NCBI RefSeq assembly: GCF_959029255.1
Contig: NZ_CAUFUE010000031.1
Coordinates: 1-50,492, forward strand
Direction of reading: 5' to 3'
Source of the DNA: an uncultured Bacteroides sp.
GTDB taxonomy: Bacteria; Bacteroidota; Bacteroidia; Bacteroidales; Bacteroidaceae
DNA length: 50,492 bases
A program made the translations under genes and the position numbers. Of this stretch, positions 23,749 to 33,238 are shown piece by piece (positions within the stretch are counted from its first letter, which is position 1; each line of letters opens with the position of its first letter). Under the pieces are notes generated by a model. That model had not been told where the DNA came from, searched no databases, and saw only the letters and a list, made by a program, of their open reading frames with translations.

Positions 23749-25506
23749 TTAAAGACCACTAATGGCTTTCAAACCTTCGGCAAATCCTGCGTAAACAGGT
23801 TTACGAATGTAATCATCCGACCATAAGCCATTGGGAACATTCTTACTGTCAGCTATCGTCCATTGAGTGATACCTCCCCGCTGTGCAGCAGGAATCAATT
23901 CCGCATAAGCAGAAAGAATGAACGTATAGAAGTCAGCCATCTTTCGTTCTTGCTCAAACGTCAAATTAATAGTTGAAATTTCCATTCCCGATTCATCTAT
24001 GATATTCATATCGAGTTCAGAGATACGAATCAGTTTTCCGGTAGCAGCCAATTGAGTAAATGCTTTTTTGATATTTTTTTCCTGCTCGCCTTGCGCAGCC
24101 TCATCTGTCATAAACGACAGATGCATCGTCGTAGCAATACCGTCAATCACAGTCTTGCCATCGTTTTCCCATTGCCCTATCCAATGAACCAGACTCTTCA
24201 ATTTATCGGTATCGGATATCAGATTGGTTTCGTTCACATAAAGCTTCAAATCGGCTGAACCATACTTACGAGCCAAGTCTATTACCAGACGCGGATAATT
24301 TTCACCCAGGTAATCTCCCCAGTAGAAATAGGCATCCGCATCACCATTAGTTGCCGAGCAAAGGTCAAAATATCCATCACCGTCCGCATCTGTTCCAGCC
24401 AAAGGTTCATCCAGTACATTCCAGTTTGTAACCGCTCCGGCACAAGCTTCCATCATACCATTCACCCACTTGTCCATTGCCCAAGTCAATGTATCAGCCT
24501 TCTCTTCGGGAGTTTGAGGTATTCCGGTAGGAATCTCATAATAAACAGAAAGGTCATCAAACCAAATGGTGCCGTCGACAGTTCCTACATTCAGATAAAA
24601 ACGATAGATATTTCCGGATACACTCGGGCAAGATACTTTGATTTCCTTCCATTCCGTAGTGACCTTTATCTCAGGAGCAAATTTACCAATAGGTGACAAA
24701 CTTCCATTCTTTCTCAATTCGGAAGTAATGGAACAATCATGACTGGCTTTCACTTTCATGGTAAGATAATATGTAGTATTCTCCACGGCAGGTATTTCCG
24801 GAGAGAACTGAACTACAGTTTGTCCCTTAGAAGCAGCATAACCACTACCCACTTTAATTTTATAACCTTTTGAATTACCATATCCTTCACCGGCTACAAC
24901 TTTCCAATAGTTTCCATGATTCTTTATGGCATCTCCCCAAGCGCTCCAGCTACCTCCTTCCACGGTAAGATCTTTTTCAAAATCGGTATTTACAAGATAC
25001 ACCTTTCTCATCCCTGATGCACGAGTCTTTACATTCTGATTCTCAGGCAGTGGTTTATCTGCCAGCAAACCATTCAAATAAGCGTTATTCTGATTTTTAT
25101 GGCTACAAAGCGCATTGCCAAAAACTGTCGTATTAGTATTCTGTACCGCTGCCAACAATTTCTTTACGCTTTGAAAATCCATACTACCGCCGCTTTGCAC
25201 ACAAGCCGAATGCCACATCACATCTTTGGGAGTCAATTCATTAAAGTTGGAACTAACCAGGCTATACTCCTTACCTCCACCGATGAAATCTGTGCCATTG
25301 ACGGCAGCCCCCAACTTAAATATCTGATTTGCATTACCTTCCACATAAGTATTCAAAGTAGAATATTCGTTGAGATATTCGTATTTCGCTATATCCTCGG
25401 GCTTTTCCACTTTGAAATCAGCCAGGTTGTTCTCTGCGCAAGCTGTTAATATCGCAAGCGCAGAAGCTGTAAACAAAATAGTTTTATAGTTCTTCATATC
25501 TTTCAC
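23749..25506 (-). CDS. xyn10A: GH10 endo-1,4-beta-xylanase with inserted CBM4/9 module
   Basis: Predicted 585-residue surface lipoprotein (lipobox LTAC, Cys23) that would cut xylan chains for uptake by the SusCD proteins of the same operon. The GH10 barrel is split. Its first part (about 55-160) has FNELTPKDVMWH and FGNALCSHKNQN, which match the usual E-x-x-K/W and HSQ regions. A carbohydrate-binding module of the CBM4/9 type is inserted at about 168-325. The barrel resumes with WNVLDE (acid/base Glu367), LYVNETN, GIATTMHLS, ISELDM (nucleophile Glu497) and GITQWTIAD. The residue before Glu367 is Asp366, where GH10 enzymes normally have Asn. The inserted module and operon order fit Xyn10A of the xus cluster. 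Confidence 0.85.
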   Translation of the reverse strand: MKDMKNYKTILFTASALAILTACAENNLADFKVEKPEDIAKYEYLNEYSTLNTYVEGNANQIFKLGAAVNGTDFIGGGKEYSLVSSNFNELTPKDVMWHSACVQSGGSMDFQSVKKLLAAVQNTNTTVFGNALCSHKNQNNAYLNGLLADKPLPENQNVKTRASGMRKVYLVNTDFEKDLTVEGGSWSAWGDAIKNHGNYWKVVAGEGYGNSKGYKIKVGSGYAASKGQTVVQFSPEIPAVENTTYYLTMKVKASHDCSITSELRKNGSLSPIGKFAPEIKVTTEWKEIKVSCPSVSGNIYRFYLNVGTVDGTIWFDDLSVYYEIPTGIPQTPEEKADTLTWAMDKWVNGMMEACAGAVTNWNVLDEPLAGTDADGDGYFDLCSATNGDADAYFYWGDYLGENYPRLVIDLARKYGSADLKLYVNETNLISDTDKLKSLVHWIGQWENDGKTVIDGIATTMHLSFMTDEAAQGEQEKNIKKAFTQLAATGKLIRISELDMNIIDESGMEISTINLTFEQERKMADFYTFILSAYAELIPAAQRGGITQWTIADSKNVPNGLWSDDYIRKPVYAGFAEGLKAISGL

Positions 25507-25513
25507 AATTGAA

Positions 25514-26557
25514 TCATTCTACATATTTAGGTGTAAATTCCTCCGGTTTCACACCTCGTCTTTGCCATACCAGTGTATCCTTGGTTTGAATTTGCTTCAC
25601 ACCGAAATCCACCTGATAATCTAAATAGAGTCCGTCACGGTCTTTATTTCCCCACGCCTTCTTCTCTGATTTTTTCAGATATTTACCTGTTCCTGTGGCA
25701 GTAATACCTTCGGTAGCGGAAGTAATACTACATTCTTCTTTTTCATCGAAAGTAAGGAGCAAGTCACATGATAATTTTTTGGTAACTCCATTCTTATCTG
25801 TATACTTGGTATTTAACGGTAAAACAACAGAGTTCAATGTCTTAGTAACGGTAGAACAAATTTCATCTTTCTCCACACTTTGCTTATGACGTACTTCCGT
25901 AGTGGTTTTTCCATTTTCTGTAACAATATCTAGACCTCTGCGGAGATAATAAGCATGATAGGTGTTGATGTATTTTACACAATAGAGCACATAGTCCATG
26001 GGCTTAATGTCCCAATACGCAGAATTGGGACGTTGGGGAGTATCACCTTCAATAATAGGTTTACCTGAAAGTATACGGTCGGCACCGGTTTGGCTCTTTA
26101 TCACAAGAGGTATCACATAGGTATTTTTCAACGCAGCGGGGTCGGCAAAGAACGCATCGTTCAACTGCACTTCCACACCACCTTGAAATCCTCCATCAAA
26201 AGAAATTGTATTACCAGCCAGCGAGTAGTGTCCTTCCGGCATGGGAGTTACGTTGGAACCATCTTCAAAATGAAGGTTATCGCACAAGGTGTTGTCTACC
26301 GCTATTTCCAATTTTATATCCCGTCCATTGTAGGCTCCCCCCATAGTAGCAAAAATCTTGCACTTATGCAGATTATCGAGCGTGGTATCATAAGTATCCT
26401 CTCCCAGTACAATGGTACGTACCGGATATTGATAAGGGAAGTAAACCGACACGCCGCCTTCATAATCAGGGAAAGATATATCCCCGTTTTTACAGGAGGA
26501 AAATGTTGCCGTCAACCCTCCAATAGATAATATTGATAATAATTTGAATAGTTTCAT
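25514..26557 (-). CDS. xusE: DUF1735/DUF5627 surface lipoprotein, likely glycan-binding (XusE-like)
   Basis: Predicted 347-residue lipoprotein (lipobox FSSC, near Cys22). The N-terminal part (about 30-180) resembles the BT_3987-type DUF1735 domain, with VYFPYQYPVRTIVLGEDTYDTTLDNLH; the C-terminal half (about 180-340) resembles DUF5627. Proteins in this position are surface glycan-binding proteins in the SusE slot. It lies between the second susD gene and the GH10 gene with gaps of 33 and 7 bases. The gene name rests on synteny with the xus cluster, not on a search. Confidence 0.72.
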   Translation of the reverse strand: MKLFKLLSILSIGGLTATFSSCKNGDISFPDYEGGVSVYFPYQYPVRTIVLGEDTYDTTLDNLHKCKIFATMGGAYNGRDIKLEIAVDNTLCDNLHFEDGSNVTPMPEGHYSLAGNTISFDGGFQGGVEVQLNDAFFADPAALKNTYVIPLVIKSQTGADRILSGKPIIEGDTPQRPNSAYWDIKPMDYVLYCVKYINTYHAYYLRRGLDIVTENGKTTTEVRHKQSVEKDEICSTVTKTLNSVVLPLNTKYTDKNGVTKKLSCDLLLTFDEKEECSITSATEGITATGTGKYLKKSEKKAWGNKDRDGLYLDYQVDFGVKQIQTKDTLVWQRRGVKPEEFTPKYVE

Positions 26558-26590
26558 ATCATTCGTTGTTTTACAAATTCAAGAATAAAA

Positions 26591-28384
26591 TCACCAACCG
26601 GCATTTTGTTGCAGGTTATTGAACTTTTGCGTTTCACTATAAGGAATAGGTCCATAATACATATAATCCTTATAGTTACGTATCTCTACATTAATAGGCA
26701 AATAAAGCAAAGAACCATCTTCGGGGACTTTTCTTATCTCCATACCCACCGCAGTTTCGTTCAGTTCATCAAGGTCTACTTTCCAACGACGTAAATCCCA
26801 GAAGCGGAAATTTTCAAAACAAAGTTCCAGTCGGCGCTCGTTGCGAATCAATTCGCGCATCTTATCCTTGTCGCCTTTCACATTTTCCAGATAGGAATCG
26901 CCATTGTTAGCGCCTACACCTGCACGTGCACGGATAGCCTTTATCACATCATAAGCCGAATATCCATGCGTTCCTTTTCCGGTAGGTCCCCACGCCTCAT
27001 TGGCTGCTTCCGCATAGGCTAGGAATATCTCTGTATAACGGATATAAGCCGTGTAATGCCTCTGGGTATTTGTCTGATTGGGCGTAAGGTTCAAATCGGG
27101 ACGTAACTGCTTTCTCAGGTAGTAACCGGTACGGGTGGATTTCCCGTTTTCACCGTTCAGGCGGTCAAGGTTCTCGCCATAAGTTCCTGTGATAATCACA
27201 TCGTCTTTTATACCTTGCGTTTCACCGTTCACCAGGATGTATGTCTTCAGTCTGGGGTCACGATTTTCATAAGGTTGATTAGGGTCAAATCTTCCTTGTA
27301 CATCGGTGATAGGATAACCATTTGCCATCGGAAATGCATCAACCAGATTCTGAGTAGGATTTACACGCCCTTTACCATAAATTGAAGGTGGATAGTTATC
27401 TGCCTCACGCGAGTTGTTATCACTTATCCGGCTACGCCAAAGAATTTCCTTTGGATTTTCACCGGCGGAAAGATTACTGATTTCATCGATATTGGTATAC
27501 CAAGTCCAGCCTTTGGGATCCATACCGGTAACTCCGCCGATACGATCCAAAACGATTGCCGCATTGTCGGCTGCCTCTTGCCAAGTAACGCCGGAACCAT
27601 CACTGAAGGCAGGACTGGCAGACATCAACATCAACTGAGCGCGTACAGCTTCAATGATTCTACTACTGATTCTGCCCTGCATGTGCCGCCCGAAAGCACG
27701 GTTATAGCTTTCCGGAGTAGCTCCTGCCTGAACAAATTTTGCGGGAATTTCCTCTGCTGAAGACACATCAGCAAAATCTAAAGGAAGTAATTCCATCGCC
27801 AAATCCATATCAGAGAGAATTTGCTCCACACACTTTTGATAGGTGTCACGCGGTCGGTTGAAATCAGACTCTGAGTTTTCCGATTCCAGATGCAAAGGTA
27901 TTCCCAGCAATTGCCCGTCGTTGGTGCGCCCGGCATGAGTTTGAAGCAGGAAGAAAGTGTGCAATGCACGCATGGCATAACATTCACCCTTAAAGTGCAT
28001 GTTGAACATGGTATTGGCAGACTCATCTTCCGCCCAAGTCACTTGGTCGCAGTTTTCCAAAACCAGATTAATGTTTTGAATAGCATAGAAATGTTTTTTC
28101 CATCGTGACAATGGATCACTGTTGGAAGCCCAGCCTCCCGTAGCCATTTTCAGATAACTGTTATTAATGTCATTGGACACAGCATCGTCAGTGGCCAAGT
28201 CACTCTGCGGTGCAGTAGTATAGGGCAGCAAGACGTAGGAGTGTCCTAAAATACTTTGCGCAAAAGCGGGTTGACGGTGCATATACCCTTCATCGTATAT
28301 GTTTTCCAATTCCGGTTTAAACATGTCCTCACAAGAAGTGAGCAACGGCATGCAAAACAGAAGCTTTATCAGTATTTTTTTCAT
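26591..28384 (-). CDS. xusD: SusD/RagB-family surface lipoprotein, second pair
   Basis: Predicted 597-residue SusD-like lipoprotein (lipobox LTSC, Cys18) that would cap the SusC transporter and bind xylan oligosaccharides. Family marks include a TPR-like helical core (YAIQNINLVLENCDQV; GECYAMRALHTFFLLQTHAG) and the C-terminal signature (YTEIFLAYAEAANEAWG; RNERRLELCFENFRFWDLRRW). The length is normal for large SusD proteins. It is paired with the SusC gene 24 bases upstream; the name follows synteny with the xus core. Confidence 0.88.
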   Translation of the reverse strand: MKKILIKLLFCMPLLTSCEDMFKPELENIYDEGYMHRQPAFAQSILGHSYVLLPYTTAPQSDLATDDAVSNDINNSYLKMATGGWASNSDPLSRWKKHFYAIQNINLVLENCDQVTWAEDESANTMFNMHFKGECYAMRALHTFFLLQTHAGRTNDGQLLGIPLHLESENSESDFNRPRDTYQKCVEQILSDMDLAMELLPLDFADVSSAEEIPAKFVQAGATPESYNRAFGRHMQGRISSRIIEAVRAQLMLMSASPAFSDGSGVTWQEAADNAAIVLDRIGGVTGMDPKGWTWYTNIDEISNLSAGENPKEILWRSRISDNNSREADNYPPSIYGKGRVNPTQNLVDAFPMANGYPITDVQGRFDPNQPYENRDPRLKTYILVNGETQGIKDDVIITGTYGENLDRLNGENGKSTRTGYYLRKQLRPDLNLTPNQTNTQRHYTAYIRYTEIFLAYAEAANEAWGPTGKGTHGYSAYDVIKAIRARAGVGANNGDSYLENVKGDKDKMRELIRNERRLELCFENFRFWDLRRWKVDLDELNETAVGMEIRKVPEDGSLLYLPINVEIRNYKDYMYYGPIPYSETQKFNNLQQNAGW

Positions 28385-28408
28385 ATCGTTATTTCTTTTG
28401 TTTCAAAT

Positions 28409-31231
28409 TTAGAAAGTCGCTTTCACACCCAGATTATAAAAACGTGTCTGAGGCGCAGAACCTATGTTAGTCTCAAAATACTCACGCTCCTTTGAAATGG
28501 TCAACAGGTTGGAACCGCTTACATACGCAGAAAGTGAGTGAATCAATTTTCCACGTAACATCTTTGTCGGGAAATCGTAAGTGAGCTGTACTTTGGCAAG
28601 TTCAAAACGGTTGTTCTTATACATCCAGAAATCCGAATTCGTAAAGTTATTATTACCATTACCGGTAGTCAGACGTGGATAAGTTGCCGTCGCCGCCGTT
28701 TCTTTCGTCCAGCGTCCGCGCACTACCTTAGAATATTTATTCTCTCCTGAAACCCAGTAATAAGTACCTTTCTTGAGGTTTTGACCACCGATATTGCCTG
28801 TGCCCAGCACAAACAAGGTAAAGTTTTTATATTTGGCCGTCAAGTTGATACCCATTGTGAAAGGCGAATTATACTGCCCCAATGAGACCTGGTCCTTCGA
28901 ATCAATGACGTTATCACCATTCTGGTCCTTGTATCTCAAATCGCCCGGTTTAGGAACACCGCCACCCAATGCTGTCTGTGAAGGAGCCCCGGCTATCTCA
29001 TCCTCATCGTTGAAGAAACCCAGGCACTCGTATCCCCAAATAGGACTGATGGCTTTGCCTTGACGATATTGATAAGCATTCTCGTAATTGCTGTCATCGC
29101 GTTTGGTAGCTTTGGTAGCATAATATGTACCGTTGACACCTGCCGAAAAATCAACCTCACCAAAACGTGTATTATAGTTCAGCGAGAAGTCAAATCCCAT
29201 TCTGCGGTCATTGTTGTAGTTGATGTAAGGCAGGAAACTCTGCGTATCCGAATAGTCGAAATAACTCGGAAAGAGATGACCGGAACTTATAATCGAACCT
29301 TCCATGGAATTCACGAAGAAAGAAGCATCGGCGGTAATCATTCTTTTCCACAAAGAAGCCCGAATGTTGGCGGAAAGTTCTTTACGCTTCAAGAACGTGA
29401 GCTCTTCGTTGGCACCGCGTAATGAGCTGGAAGCTTTCAGACCGCCACCGTCATACCATCCCCAACCGGGACCTTCCATGTTGTAACCACCTTTATACAT
29501 ATAATAATCAATACCCAAGTCCGTATTCAAAATACTTCCGCTGGCACTGACCATCAGTTCATCAAACGCAGAACCTTTCAGAAAATCCTCTTCGGCCAAG
29601 TTCCATCCCAGGGTGAATGAAGGCGAGAAAGCATTGCGATGTCCCTCGGCCAGTCTGGCTGAATGGATAACAGAACCACTGAATTCGGCATAATACTTAT
29701 GCTTGTAGTTATATGATGCCTGTATACCTATGTTTGCGTTGCATGTCCGGTGATATACTCCGGAAAACGTCTGTTGGAAACCGCTGACCAGCAACATGGC
29801 ATCCAGCTGATGGGCATTACCGAAAACACGGTTGTAGTCGATATGCGCATTCAGCGATATCGTACGGTCGGAATTACTGCCGCTGATATTCTGATTACCG
29901 GTCTTTTCGTCATTGGTATCGCTCTTAGTCAAATCCACAATCATGTCCTTGCCATTAAAATTACCCCATACCGGGATAAAAGTGGCATACTTGTTATCAT
30001 ACTTCGTAACATAAGATGTGGCATAATCCATGGAGAACTGCGTATGGAAGGACAGACCTTTCACCGCCTTCCCCAAATCGACGTTGATACCCGCATCAAA
30101 CTGTAGATTACGTTTGGTAGAAGTACTCTTACCGGCAGCATAATAATCGGCAAACACATTGGTCAAATCATTTTGCGTACCTGCCAGGAAATACTTGCCA
30201 TCAACAATATTGTTTGATGTTTCCAACAGTTTCCAAACAGAAGAAGCATTAGGGTCAATCATACTAAGCGGAATCAGTGGATCCACCCGGTTGGGACGGA
30301 ATGTAGAAGCCAAATTCCAATAATTGCCTCCAACCGTACCTTTTGAATTGTAGAAAGAGACATTGGAGTTTACATAAGCCGATACCGTTTTACTTAAATT
30401 CACGTCCACATTACCACGTACGCTGAAACGGTCGTTACGGTTATATTTACCCTGCCCAAAATTCATCTGGTCACCTACATTATAGTAGCTGATATTGGCA
30501 TAAAAGCGGGCGCGGTCGCTTCCCGCTGAAATTTCTGCGGTTATATCCGAACGGTTATAAGCTTTCTGAATAAAATCGGACGAATAGAAATCTACATTCG
30601 GATAACGATATGGGTTCCGGCCGGTACTTGAATAATAGATTTCATCAGCACCGTATTTCGGATCCAGTCCATCGTTTTTGAGCGCTTCATTATAGAGCGT
30701 CATGTACTCGGCAGAGCCTAGATATTCGGGATAAGCTTTAGCCACATTCCAACCTGTATTTGCCCTAACGTCTATCGTAAGAGGAGATATCTTACCCCTT
30801 TTGGTAGTTACCAGCACAGCACCTTTGGCAGCCCTACTGCCATAAAGAACTACAGCTTGCGCACCTTTCAGAAAAGTAATACTTGCTATCTCATCAGGCT
30901 TCACCGTATCGAGAGCCCGGGGTGTACCATCTACTAAAGCCAGGTATTCATCGAGCCCCCAAAGCAGATTTCCAGTCCAACCGCCCACATATCCTTGCAT
31001 GCCGGTCAATGTGCCGGTATTGTAATTTTTCTTCATCAGTTCCTCGACATTCACAGTAGACACGCCTCCTAACATATCCTTGGAAGCCACTTTGCGGTAA
31101 GCCACCTGTGTTTGTTCGCCGGATGTCGATAATGAATCCATCAATTCTTTTGCGTTTTGCGCATCAGCAGAAGTCCAGACTGACATCGATGCCAAGGCAA
31201 ACAAAAGAAGTTTTTTCTGTATATGTTTCAT
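28409..31231 (-). CDS. xusC: SusC/RagA-family TonB-dependent transporter, second pair
   Basis: Predicted 940-residue outer-membrane importer. It has a signal peptide (residues 1-24), a plug domain (VNVEELMKKNYNTGTLTGMQG; LKGAQAVVLYGSRAAKGAVLVTTKRG, the SusC motif) and a 22-strand barrel ending in Phe (YNLGVKATF). It lacks the N-terminal carboxypeptidase-regulatory-like domain present in its neighbour at 33,239-36,406, so it is about 115 residues shorter and enters the plug almost directly. The plug motif LVDGTPRALDTVKPDEIASITFLKG is intact, so it is probably functional. The name follows the xus gene order. Confidence 0.88.
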   Translation of the reverse strand: MKHIQKKLLLFALASMSVWTSADAQNAKELMDSLSTSGEQTQVAYRKVASKDMLGGVSTVNVEELMKKNYNTGTLTGMQGYVGGWTGNLLWGLDEYLALVDGTPRALDTVKPDEIASITFLKGAQAVVLYGSRAAKGAVLVTTKRGKISPLTIDVRANTGWNVAKAYPEYLGSAEYMTLYNEALKNDGLDPKYGADEIYYSSTGRNPYRYPNVDFYSSDFIQKAYNRSDITAEISAGSDRARFYANISYYNVGDQMNFGQGKYNRNDRFSVRGNVDVNLSKTVSAYVNSNVSFYNSKGTVGGNYWNLASTFRPNRVDPLIPLSMIDPNASSVWKLLETSNNIVDGKYFLAGTQNDLTNVFADYYAAGKSTSTKRNLQFDAGINVDLGKAVKGLSFHTQFSMDYATSYVTKYDNKYATFIPVWGNFNGKDMIVDLTKSDTNDEKTGNQNISGSNSDRTISLNAHIDYNRVFGNAHQLDAMLLVSGFQQTFSGVYHRTCNANIGIQASYNYKHKYYAEFSGSVIHSARLAEGHRNAFSPSFTLGWNLAEEDFLKGSAFDELMVSASGSILNTDLGIDYYMYKGGYNMEGPGWGWYDGGGLKASSSLRGANEELTFLKRKELSANIRASLWKRMITADASFFVNSMEGSIISSGHLFPSYFDYSDTQSFLPYINYNNDRRMGFDFSLNYNTRFGEVDFSAGVNGTYYATKATKRDDSNYENAYQYRQGKAISPIWGYECLGFFNDEDEIAGAPSQTALGGGVPKPGDLRYKDQNGDNVIDSKDQVSLGQYNSPFTMGINLTAKYKNFTLFVLGTGNIGGQNLKKGTYYWVSGENKYSKVVRGRWTKETAATATYPRLTTGNGNNNFTNSDFWMYKNNRFELAKVQLTYDFPTKMLRGKLIHSLSAYVSGSNLLTISKEREYFETNIGSAPQTRFYNLGVKATF

Positions 31232-31261
31232 TTTAAATCGTTTTAGTTGTTAATCTTCTCG

Positions 31262-33226
31262 TTACCAACCCGGATTTTGCCCAAATTCAGGATAGAGATA
31301 CACATCTTTGTCAGGCAATGGGAGCCAATAGTGCTTGGTTCCATAAATCCGCTTCAGGATAGGTTCCTCCCTCCAGTTGGACACACGTGCATTGCAAGGG
31401 TCGTTTTTCTCGAAATAAGTATCAGTCTCCATACGGTCGAATTCCTGTGAGGTCTTCACATTATATGGATATTCCGTAAGAAGTAACCAACGCTGCAAAT
31501 CGTTGAAACGGAAACCTTCAAAAGCCAGTTCCACAGCACGTTCACGACGAACTTCATCCATAAATTTGCGTTGGTCGCCAGCATAGGCGTCAGCCACGGG
31601 ATCGACTCCGCAACGGGCGCGCAGTACATTGATGGCTTCCTTAGCCGTCTTAGTGAAATTTGAAGATTTATAGGATGCACCGCTAATAGCCGCACCAGCC
31701 TCGGCGTACATCAGGTAAATGTCTGCCAGACGCATATATGCAACGTAGCTTTGGAATGCCTGGTCATCTTTGTAAGCGAGGTCATGTTTGTTGGCCGTAT
31801 GCGGCACCAACTTATGGATAAAATAACCGGTACGGCTTCCTTGTACCAAATCTCTCATTTTACCGTCGGTACATAAAGAACAATACCTGAAATCATAATC
31901 GACATGTCCCTTGTCGAGCGCTTTGTTCAGATACTTGACTCCATCGAACAAAACATCGTGATAGAAACGCGGGTCGCGTCCTTTGAAAGGATGCTCAGGA
32001 TCAAACTGGGAATTATCATCATCCAGCGGAAGTCCATTGGCCATTCCATAGAATTTCATATAATTGGCAGTAGCCATTTTAATATTGTTTCCTCTGACTC
32101 CTAAACCATTCATCTTAGGTCCGTATTGCGTGACAAATCCCCACAAACTGGTATTATTACTAGTCATCGCACCTCTGAAAATAGCCTCCGTGGCACCCGG
32201 CTGTTTCCAACCTTGATGAAGGGTATAAAAGAGATCGGTGTAGCAGGTGGTAGCAGACTTCGACTTGGCATGGTCATAAATGTTGTCGAATTTGAACTCC
32301 ACCAGTGCATACTGAGTTTTTCCATCTTCCACAAGCGCAAGCAATTCACCAAACGCCTCCGCCGCCTTCTTGGCATACTCCTTGTCGTAATCGTAAGTCA
32401 TCGCACCGCCCAACTGGGCACCATGCACCATCAGCGGGCTGGCCGCCCAGAGGTATACTTTACCTAAATAGCCCAATGCCGCAATCTTGTTGACACGAAG
32501 CCCGTTCTTGCCTAAAGTATTCTTACCGACTTCCGTATTATCCCAATCGATAGGCAGCAAATCGGCAGCCCGACGGAAGTCAGCGGCACAACGGTCGGCA
32601 CACTCCTGAAAAGAAAGACGAGGTATATTTAACTCTTCGTTGGCAGAGAAAGTCCTGTCTATGTATGGCAGCCCACCTACCCATTGCATCATTTCCTCGT
32701 GCCACCAAGCGCGGAAGAAATAAAGTTGTCCTTCTATCAAGTTACGTTCCTCTTGCGTGGCATCGACCAATTTATCCATATTCTCCAAAGCAAGATTTGC
32801 CTTACGGATACAGTACCAAGCATTCTGCCACAAAGCCTGTTTACGAGATTTATTATGACCAGTAAGTTCCTTAGGGTCGGCATCCGAATTCCAAAGCCAA
32901 GAACGGCCATTGCCTAACCAATTCTTGAAGTTACCCAAATCGAACTGGTTGGTTATTTTGCTGTCTCCATAGCTCACATTCTGTATTTCATCATCACCAA
33001 AGTTATAATCACTTGTACCGGAGTTGGATTTCTGCTTGTCGGGGATGGCGTTGTACATCTCTTCTATATATCCCTGGAAGTTGAAGAAATTCTTAAACGC
33101 ATCATCGCTCGATACAACGGAATCCACTTCCCTGTCCAGATAATCGGTACATCCACCGAAAAAAAGCGATGAGCAGGCAAGTAGCAAGCCACACAACGAA
33201 TTATCTAATATTGTTTTAATATTCAT
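31262..33226 (-). CDS. xusB: SusD/RagB-family surface lipoprotein, first pair
   Basis: Predicted 654-residue SusD-like lipoprotein (lipobox FGGC, near Cys26). Family motifs: AWYCIRKANLALENMDKL, GQLYFFRAWWHEEMMQWVGG, ADIYLMYAEAGAAISG and RRERAVELAFEGFRFNDLQRW. It would form a lid over the SusC-like partner whose gene ends 12 bases upstream. It is larger than the second SusD of the operon and differs in sequence, so the two pairs may handle oligosaccharides of different size or branching. Confidence 0.88.
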   Translation of the reverse strand: MNIKTILDNSLCGLLLACSSLFFGGCTDYLDREVDSVVSSDDAFKNFFNFQGYIEEMYNAIPDKQKSNSGTSDYNFGDDEIQNVSYGDSKITNQFDLGNFKNWLGNGRSWLWNSDADPKELTGHNKSRKQALWQNAWYCIRKANLALENMDKLVDATQEERNLIEGQLYFFRAWWHEEMMQWVGGLPYIDRTFSANEELNIPRLSFQECADRCAADFRRAADLLPIDWDNTEVGKNTLGKNGLRVNKIAALGYLGKVYLWAASPLMVHGAQLGGAMTYDYDKEYAKKAAEAFGELLALVEDGKTQYALVEFKFDNIYDHAKSKSATTCYTDLFYTLHQGWKQPGATEAIFRGAMTSNNTSLWGFVTQYGPKMNGLGVRGNNIKMATANYMKFYGMANGLPLDDDNSQFDPEHPFKGRDPRFYHDVLFDGVKYLNKALDKGHVDYDFRYCSLCTDGKMRDLVQGSRTGYFIHKLVPHTANKHDLAYKDDQAFQSYVAYMRLADIYLMYAEAGAAISGASYKSSNFTKTAKEAINVLRARCGVDPVADAYAGDQRKFMDEVRRERAVELAFEGFRFNDLQRWLLLTEYPYNVKTSQEFDRMETDTYFEKNDPCNARVSNWREEPILKRIYGTKHYWLPLPDKDVYLYPEFGQNPGW

Positions 33227-33238
33227 AGCAATAATTGT

